Shown one piece after another: positions 13,241 to 18,319 of a stretch of 18,319 nt of DNA. The DNA is from Lachnoclostridium sp. UBA7482 (GTDB lineage: Bacteria > Bacillota > Clostridia > Lachnospirales > Lachnospiraceae). The notes beneath the pieces are model-generated. The model was not told the origin of the DNA. It saw only the letters and a program-made list of their open reading frames with translations, and did no database searches. The stretch's first letter is position 1; each line of letters opens with the position of its first letter. Location: contig DLOO01000031.1 in the NCBI GenBank assembly GCA_002479645.1, forward strand, positions 57,273 through 75,591. The letters run 5' to 3'. Position numbers and translations under genes: made by a program.

Positions 13241-16200
13241 CTATTCCTCCTCGTCCATGCCCTCGCAGAACAAAAAGCTCATCTTCTCAGGTTCATAGCC
13301 AAATGTAACGCCGTTGGACGAATTGATCTGCAAATTAAATATACAGGACTCAAACTGTCCCTTACCCATATGGGATTGGCTGCCGATACCGAGCGCTCTC
13401 ATACCCTCGAGCGTGATTTCCAGCTTGGTATTGAGAAGCTGCATGTCCATGCTGCCGGAACGACAGACCAAACCGTAACATTCCTTTGCGCAGAGGTAAG
13501 CTTTCAAATCCGAATCCTGCATCGACAGGACGCAATTCGTCCCGTCAAGGGAACCGATAACGGAAAGGGAATCTCCGCCGCCGCGGTAAGTTATCTGAAG
13601 TCCGTTCAGCGTGATATCCGCTTCCCCGCTGACGGAACCGACTCCGGTGCCGGTGTTGACGTTCATAACAAGATCCAGCTGCGTGTTCCGAATATCAATC
13701 GAAACCCGGGAGTAAAATGCACCGCAGGCAATCGCCGTTACACAGTCCATCTGAATCGACATATGCGTATCGGCAATCCGAATTGCCGAAGAAGCATATC
13801 CGCCGCCGACGCCGACGCTTTCCCTGCCGCTCGCCTGAATATCCAGATGTCCGCGCATACGAATCGTAATCCCGCCGAAATTCTGCGTTGACGCACCGCC
13901 GACGGCATAACATCCGTTGGACTGTACGCGAATCATCAAATCGCCGTCGCCTTCCAGCGTAACCGAAGAGCTTTCGGGTACGCGGACGCCCTTGTTTTGT
14001 AATCTAACCTTTCCGTCAATCATAAGATTCGTCTTACAGTTGTTTCCAAGCTCAATACACGGTCGGTTGGAATACCCCTCCAGACCAACATTTTCGAGCG
14101 TAAGCACGCCCTCCAGACCATCCGGAACACGAATCGTCATATCAATATAACGTTCCGGATCACCGACAATAATAACGTCGGAACCACCGATCTGTACTTC
14201 CGTATATTCTTTGTCGTACAGGTCAATAATATCCACGGTTTCTCCGGACTCGGCGCGGTAGGTCTTCTTTACACGTCCCGTACGGAGACGATTGTTAATA
14301 TCGATAATCTCTGCAACACGGTCTTTATGAATCCTGTCAACCATTTCATCCTGCGGGCGGCAGGTATAATACCCCTGCACAAGATCCACACCCAGGTTAA
14401 TTACCGTATAGAGCTCGGTTGCCGTCTCTACACCCTCCGCAAGCGCCATAAATCCATTTTCATGGGCAAATTGGATAACATTGGTAACGAAATGCTGTTT
14501 ATTGGTATCCTGCGCAATGTCCGTTATCAAACTCCTGTCGATTTTGACATAATTCGGCATATAAGTAAGCAAATTGGATACATTGGAATATCCCGAGCCG
14601 TAATCGTCTACCGCCGTTTCAAATCCAATCTGATTGCGTCGGTTTCGGATGGCTACCAGCTGCTCCTCCGCCGCCTCGGTCTGCTCCGTAAATTCTATGA
14701 CAATCTTACGCAGCAGGTCTCCGTACTGTGCGCAAAGCTTCTCAAAATCGGAATCTTTAAGAGTAGCAACCGGAATACTGTTGATAAACAGTTTTCTCTT
14801 CTCAAAAATATCCGGATGCTGCGCCACAACCTCCAGCAGGTTAGAAAATGTATGGTATTCCACATCATACAACCGTCCGTTCCGCTTCGCATGTTCCAAA
14901 ATCGCAAGCGGAGCAATCCGGCAATCCTTGCCTGAGCGCATCAAAGCCTCATAAGCATAGATTTTACCGTTCCTGCTCTGTACAATCGGCTGGAACTGAT
15001 AAGTAAATTTATTATCCTCAATAATCTGAAGAACCTGACTCTGTTCTTCCTCGTTGATATGCTCACTTTCCTTTGCATGTGCCCGCAGGCTCTGCTTCAG
15101 GTGGCGTCGCTTATAAGTGCAATTATTGGAAATATCCGCAATCTGATCCACATCCGAAACCCATTCGGCAACCCTGGCATTATGAATCTGAATCCGGAAC
15201 GGCAGCTTTTCATTTAATTCATTCACTTTATCCTGAATGACATTTACCAGATTATCATATTCATCAATCTCATTAGAAAAACGACCGATCAGGAACTCAT
15301 CGCTGCCGATACGCGCACAAATCTCCTGTTCTCCGGTCACGCCCTCAATCAGTCTGGCAAATGCATAAAGCACCTGATTTCCCTCTTCGCGGCCGTATTT
15401 TTCATTGATTTCGGAAAAACGGTCAATATCAAAGGACCATATGCACAAAACCTTCCGTATGGCTTCGAGGGACGTGAATTTTTCGCGAAGGTACTTCAGA
15501 TAGCCGCGGTAATTGTAAAGCCCGGTCGTAGAATCCTTCACATGGCGCTCCTGCAGAACCTCGTTTAATAGATTTCTGCCGCGTTGAATCTCCAGCGCGT
15601 TGGCAACGCTGCGCAGCCACTTGTGCATGCAGTGCTCCGGCCCTCTGCACTGATTTCCGTAGGAAACGGCAACATAACCCATAACATGGGAAACAAAATG
15701 AAGCGGCGCCATAACAAATGCCCTGGGGTGGTCGCATGGCTCGTATAGTGCAGGAAGCATCAGCTTCTGCTCAAAGCGGCTGTTCAAATCCACATTGCGG
15801 GTCTTCTCATGCGAAATACCGAGAATCATCTGGTCGGTAAAATCTCTGACGGGCTCCCGGCTCCGGAGCGCATTTTCATTGAGACACAAATAAAAGGATT
15901 CGTATTTGCCGAGATAATGCGTATACTGATCCGTTTTCCACATGCATGCCTTATAATCCGCACACTCGGTAATCTCTTCGGTCATAAAATTGTAATCAGC
16001 TTCAAAGGATGTGCTCTTACTTTCCATCTCTTTTACAAGACGCCGGGAAAAAACGCCGAGGCTTCCCTGATTACAGCCGCAGCTGCACCCGGGAACCAGA
16101 TAGCAGCACTTTTCCTCAAGAACGGCAAACTCGTCGCGTCCGGCAAGCAGACTCTGCATTTTCCTTGCGGCAGCACATACCGTCGCCTTCGGATTGCGGT

Positions 16201-16942
16201 CAACCGTTGCCAGCATCCGTTCTTCCTGACCGCTTCTGGACGGAAGTCCGTAACCGACTACGCGAATATCCTTCGGCACATAGACTGCTCTTTCCTCCAG
16301 CGCCGCAATCAATGCCGCCGCACTCTCCGCATTGCAGCAGATAAGCGCCTCGGGCAAGCCGCCGGGCTGATGAAGCAGTTCCTGCACGACCGCATCGCCG
16401 GAACGAAGCCAGCCGTCTCCGTAATGAACGGACTGTTCATCTGTCTCGAGTCCGTGATTTTTCATTGCATCTAAAAAGTTCTGCCGCAGCAGCCGGTAAT
16501 AAGGGTTATCATTATTTGGCGCCGACACATATTCAATACGCTTCGCCCCATGAACCGTTGCCAGGTGTTCTACGAGCAGCTCCATTCCCTCTGTCTCGGT
16601 AAACGGAATGTACGGATAGTCCCAAAGCTCCGCCTCAACAGATACGACCGGCCCGCGATACTCATCCCGAAGACGTTCCAGCACCCTCTGATGCTGCTGC
16701 AAATTCAAGCTTTGCGGAAATACAATGATGCCGTCCAGTTCGTCAAAATTCATCGCATAATAAATACTGCACTCTCCCTCCGCAAAATCCAAATTGATGT
16801 CGGAAGCGCACAGCGTTGTAAACACAAGCACATTCATGTCCATTCGGAACAGTTCCTGTTCCAAATAAGCCAACGAACGGCTGTGAAATTCATTCTCCAG
16901 CTGTGAAATGATAACACCGATTGTCTTTCTCGTTTTTGCCAT
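13241..16942 (-). CDS. LacI-like sensor / GAF-like / GGDEF / EAL / beta-helix multidomain c-di-GMP protein
   Basis: A 1233-residue protein with no signal peptide or membrane helix, so cytoplasmic. Residues 5-270 are a LacI/GalR-type periplasmic-binding-like fold lacking the DNA-binding HTH. A Cys cluster follows (279-290, ending GCSCGC). About 310-460 looks GAF-like. The GGDEF domain (465-600) keeps FDIDRF at 504-509 but has GSDEF at 546-550 in place of GGDEF, so cyclase activity is doubtful. The EAL domain (635-870) is intact: E665 in EALMR, N721, E750, D779-D780 in DDYGSGYS, K800, E836 and Q856, predicting c-di-GMP hydrolysis. Residues about 900-1215 form a Gly-rich repeat region that looks like a right-handed beta-helix. 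The ATG at 16942 begins the ligand-binding fold directly and has GAGGT upstream. It leads an operon with a small membrane protein and an amidase. Confidence 0.9.
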   Translation of the reverse strand: MAKTRKTIGVIISQLENEFHSRSLAYLEQELFRMDMNVLVFTTLCASDINLDFAEGECSIYYAMNFDELDGIIVFPQSLNLQQHQRVLERLRDEYRGPVVSVEAELWDYPYIPFTETEGMELLVEHLATVHGAKRIEYVSAPNNDNPYYRLLRQNFLDAMKNHGLETDEQSVHYGDGWLRSGDAVVQELLHQPGGLPEALICCNAESAAALIAALEERAVYVPKDIRVVGYGLPSRSGQEERMLATVDRNPKATVCAAARKMQSLLAGRDEFAVLEEKCCYLVPGCSCGCNQGSLGVFSRRLVKEMESKSTSFEADYNFMTEEITECADYKACMWKTDQYTHYLGKYESFYLCLNENALRSREPVRDFTDQMILGISHEKTRNVDLNSRFEQKLMLPALYEPCDHPRAFVMAPLHFVSHVMGYVAVSYGNQCRGPEHCMHKWLRSVANALEIQRGRNLLNEVLQERHVKDSTTGLYNYRGYLKYLREKFTSLEAIRKVLCIWSFDIDRFSEINEKYGREEGNQVLYAFARLIEGVTGEQEICARIGSDEFLIGRFSNEIDEYDNLVNVIQDKVNELNEKLPFRIQIHNARVAEWVSDVDQIADISNNCTYKRRHLKQSLRAHAKESEHINEEEQSQVLQIIEDNKFTYQFQPIVQSRNGKIYAYEALMRSGKDCRIAPLAILEHAKRNGRLYDVEYHTFSNLLEVVAQHPDIFEKRKLFINSIPVATLKDSDFEKLCAQYGDLLRKIVIEFTEQTEAAEEQLVAIRNRRNQIGFETAVDDYGSGYSNVSNLLTYMPNYVKIDRSLITDIAQDTNKQHFVTNVIQFAHENGFMALAEGVETATELYTVINLGVDLVQGYYTCRPQDEMVDRIHKDRVAEIIDINNRLRTGRVKKTYRAESGETVDIIDLYDKEYTEVQIGGSDVIIVGDPERYIDMTIRVPDGLEGVLTLENVGLEGYSNRPCIELGNNCKTNLMIDGKVRLQNKGVRVPESSSVTLEGDGDLMIRVQSNGCYAVGGASTQNFGGITIRMRGHLDIQASGRESVGVGGGYASSAIRIADTHMSIQMDCVTAIACGAFYSRVSIDIRNTQLDLVMNVNTGTGVGSVSGEADITLNGLQITYRGGGDSLSVIGSLDGTNCVLSMQDSDLKAYLCAKECYGLVCRSGSMDMQLLNTKLEITLEGMRALGIGSQSHMGKGQFESCIFNLQINSSNGVTFGYEPEKMSFLFCEGMDEEE

Positions 16943-16992
16943 CGTATCTTTACCTCGCGCATAAGATCTTGAGTCACGTACCCATAAAAACA

Positions 16993-17072
16993 ATACCACA
17001 AAATCGACTGGTTTGCATCTCATTTTTGCTGTGAACGGCAAAAATACGGAAAACCCGTCAATTTTGTGGTAT
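16993..17072 (-). terminator. long nested stem-loop between the deacetylase and c-di-GMP genes
   Basis: Outer arms 16993-17008 and 17057-17072 match over 16 bp with one mismatch (ATACCACAAAAT...). Within them GGTTT pairs with AAACC, and an inner hairpin TTTTTGC (17023-17029) pairs with GCAAAAA (17038-17044). On the minus strand TGTTTTTATG follows the stem. It begins 4 bases after the deacetylase stop, so it probably terminates or attenuates transcription before the c-di-GMP gene. No separate promoter for that gene was clear in the remaining 50 bases. Confidence 0.6.
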
Positions 17073-17076
17073 TTTC

Positions 17077-18000
17077 TTAACGATTTACATAACGATGACC
17101 CGGCTGCGGATCGCCCAGTAACTCCGTTACCGTAACAAATTCATATCCCTGATCATGAAGCGTCTTTGCAAGAACGCAGAATGCCTGATAGGAATTCTCA
17201 TAAATCTCATGCATCAGAATAATATCGCCGTCCTTAACCGTACGCATAACATTATCGATCGTCTTCTGGATGTTTGCCTGATTCAGTGCGTCGTCGCCGC
17301 GTTTTTTGTTACGCCAGTCCTCGGAGTCACAGCTCCACAGAATAACCGCGTACGGACATGCGGCAATTCCCTCCTTAGTCATTCGTCCGCCGTAAGGACG
17401 CATCAGTCTCGGCGTCTGACCGGTATACTGTTTAATCACTTCCGCAGTTTTTGACAGCTCCGATTTTACAACGTCCGGGGAGGATACATCATAATAATTC
17501 TCATGTGTCCAGCCGTGAATCGCAATCTCATTGCCGTTTTCGGCTGCGTAACGGATGCCCTCTGCCGCAGCGTCAAACACACGGTTTCCGACGACAAACC
17601 ACGTTGCGTGACCGTTATACTTGTTCAACTCATCAACAAATTTCTTCGTCAGCTCAAAATGCGGCCCGTCATCAAAGCTAAATGCAACACGCTTTTTGTT
17701 CGGGTCCTGCGGCGGAACCGGCGTTGGCGACGGAATCTCTGTCGGCGTCGGTGTGGGCGACGGCGGTTCCGTCGGCGTTACCAAACTTTCATTGTTATTG
17801 CCCGGAACGGAATGCTCCCCTTTCTTAATCTCTTCAAATTTCCTGCCCTTATTGACGGACTGTACCAATACGGCAAATAAGCTGATAATCAAAGCTGCCG
17901 CAACGAGCCCCATAAGGCCTTTCAGTACAATCTGAACACGATCCTGCTTCTTTTTCCTGCGTTTCTTCCCTCTGCCCGGAGTTCCTCCTGTCGCCGCCAT
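17077..18000 (-). CDS. membrane-anchored polysaccharide deacetylase (CE4, NodB domain)
   Basis: A 307-residue enzyme expected to remove N-acetyl groups from wall polysaccharide such as peptidoglycan. A basic cytoplasmic N-terminus (10-18, RGKKRRKKK) precedes a membrane helix at about 27-48. A Pro/Thr-rich stalk spans about 75-100 (SPTPTPTEIPSPTP), then comes a NodB domain. All five CE4 motifs are present: FSFDDGP with D110-D111, H162 and H166 in HGWTHEN, R201 in RPYGG, DSEDW at 225-229, and ILMHE with H264. Together D111, H162 and H166 form the usual metal site. The ATG at 18000 follows GGGGAGG. It lies 35 bases downstream of an amidase gene on the same strand, probably the same operon, and 134 bases upstream of the c-di-GMP gene. 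Confidence 0.94.
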   Translation of the reverse strand: MAATGGTPGRGKKRRKKKQDRVQIVLKGLMGLVAAALIISLFAVLVQSVNKGRKFEEIKKGEHSVPGNNNESLVTPTEPPSPTPTPTEIPSPTPVPPQDPNKKRVAFSFDDGPHFELTKKFVDELNKYNGHATWFVVGNRVFDAAAEGIRYAAENGNEIAIHGWTHENYYDVSSPDVVKSELSKTAEVIKQYTGQTPRLMRPYGGRMTKEGIAACPYAVILWSCDSEDWRNKKRGDDALNQANIQKTIDNVMRTVKDGDIILMHEIYENSYQAFCVLAKTLHDQGYEFVTVTELLGDPQPGHRYVNR

Positions 18001-18035
18001 ATTTCCTCCCCATGCTGCCCCTGCAGTTTTACATT

Positions 18036-18319
18036 TTACTCATTTTTCTCCGTAGATTCGGGCGCTTCCGTCGGCTTAGGCGTAGGAGTTCCGTTCGGAT
18101 AACGGATGGTTCCTGCCGCACGGTCGGCTTCAATCGCATCTACCGCTTCCATCAATCCACTGAATATTGCTCTTGCGGCAGCTTCCTGTTTATGCTTGTC
18201 GGTCACAATCGCCACATCGTTTACATTACTGAGGTATGCAACCTCAAGAAGCGTGACCGGCACCTTTGACTCCTTAACAACCGTATACAGCGTCGCCGCA
18301 GGCGAGCAGCCGTTCGGTA
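18036..18319 (-). CDS. N-acetylmuramoyl-L-alanine amidase, C-terminal end (runs off the right edge)
   Basis: The minus-strand frame is open from the window edge to a stop at 18036, giving about 93 residues. The segment SKVPVTLLEVAYLSNVNDVA matches the end of the Amidase_3 fold, where the Glu in LLE is catalytic and the YLSN motif follows. The last helix (QEAAARAIFSGLMEAV) also fits. A Pro/Thr-rich tail (NGTPTPKPTEAPESTEKNE) closes the protein, echoing the stalks of the neighbouring deacetylase. The zinc ligands and N-terminus lie outside the window, so secretion and domain content cannot be judged. It is 35 bases upstream of the deacetylase gene, suggesting co-transcription. Confidence 0.85.
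   Translation of the reverse strand, partial: PNGCSPAATLYTVVKESKVPVTLLEVAYLSNVNDVAIVTDKHKQEAAARAIFSGLMEAVDAIEADRAAGTIRYPNGTPTPKPTEAPESTEKNE

Noticed and set aside
12839..13891. A 350-codon plus-strand frame crossing the amidase, small membrane gene and c-di-GMP gene
   Set aside because: It runs antisense across three genes joined by overlaps and ribosome sites on the other strand; the composition is unlike a real protein.
16943..17041. A 33-codon N-terminal extension of the c-di-GMP protein
   Set aside because: It would start inside the long stem-loop and has no ribosome site. The ATG at 16942 begins the ligand-binding fold directly.

Overview
The window looks like a chromosomal stretch from a low-to-mid GC member of the Bacillota, most likely a Lachnospiraceae-type Clostridium relative. 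The evidence is strong AGGAGG-type ribosome binding sites, TTGACA/TATAAT promoters, a ThrR-type ACT regulator beside homoserine dehydrogenase, a YmfI-like reductase, Gram-positive style FtsEX with a peptidoglycan hydrolase, and a LacI-like-sensor GGDEF/EAL protein. The genus cannot be fixed from the sequence alone. Every gene except one is on the minus strand. No tRNA, rRNA, CRISPR array, insertion sequence or phage gene was recognised, and no gene-free gap exceeds about 215 bases.

Read from right to left (the direction of transcription), the window opens with a cell-envelope cluster. It holds the C-terminal end of an N-acetylmuramoyl-L-alanine amidase (cut by the window edge), a membrane-anchored polysaccharide deacetylase, a long intergenic stem-loop, a 1233-residue cytosolic c-di-GMP protein, a tiny membrane protein and a second, lipoprotein-like amidase. 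The big protein is the most unusual object here: a LacI/GalR-type ligand-binding domain without its DNA-binding head, a GAF-like region, a degenerate GGDEF domain, an EAL domain with all catalytic residues, and a C-terminal parallel beta-helix of about seven repeats. Its stop codon is followed within a few bases by the small membrane gene, which overlaps the amidase gene, so the three are probably translated together.

Convergent to that operon is the only plus-strand gene, a YmfI-like reductase (EF-P 5-aminopentanone reductase family) with its own promoter and a terminator whose loop contains the stop codon. Divergent from it is a YitT-family membrane protein, followed by an orphan MsmK/UgpC-type sugar ABC ATPase with a 43-bp inverted repeat in its leader and a textbook terminator.

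Next is an AT-rich toxin-antitoxin cassette at 7466-8995: an MqsR-like toxin and an antitoxin that joins an MqsA-like zinc finger and HTH to a Panacea domain. It has its own consensus promoter overlapped by an 18-bp palindrome, and a terminator-like hairpin. It looks inserted between two housekeeping units.

The left third holds a CdaR/PucR-type regulator with its own promoter, then ftsE-ftsX-(M23 peptidase with coiled coil)-ctpA, a cell-division and wall-hydrolysis operon ended by a very long 97-base stem-loop with a T tract. Last come thrR and hom (running off the left edge), read from a clear promoter at 1529-1557 and forming a threonine-biosynthesis control unit.
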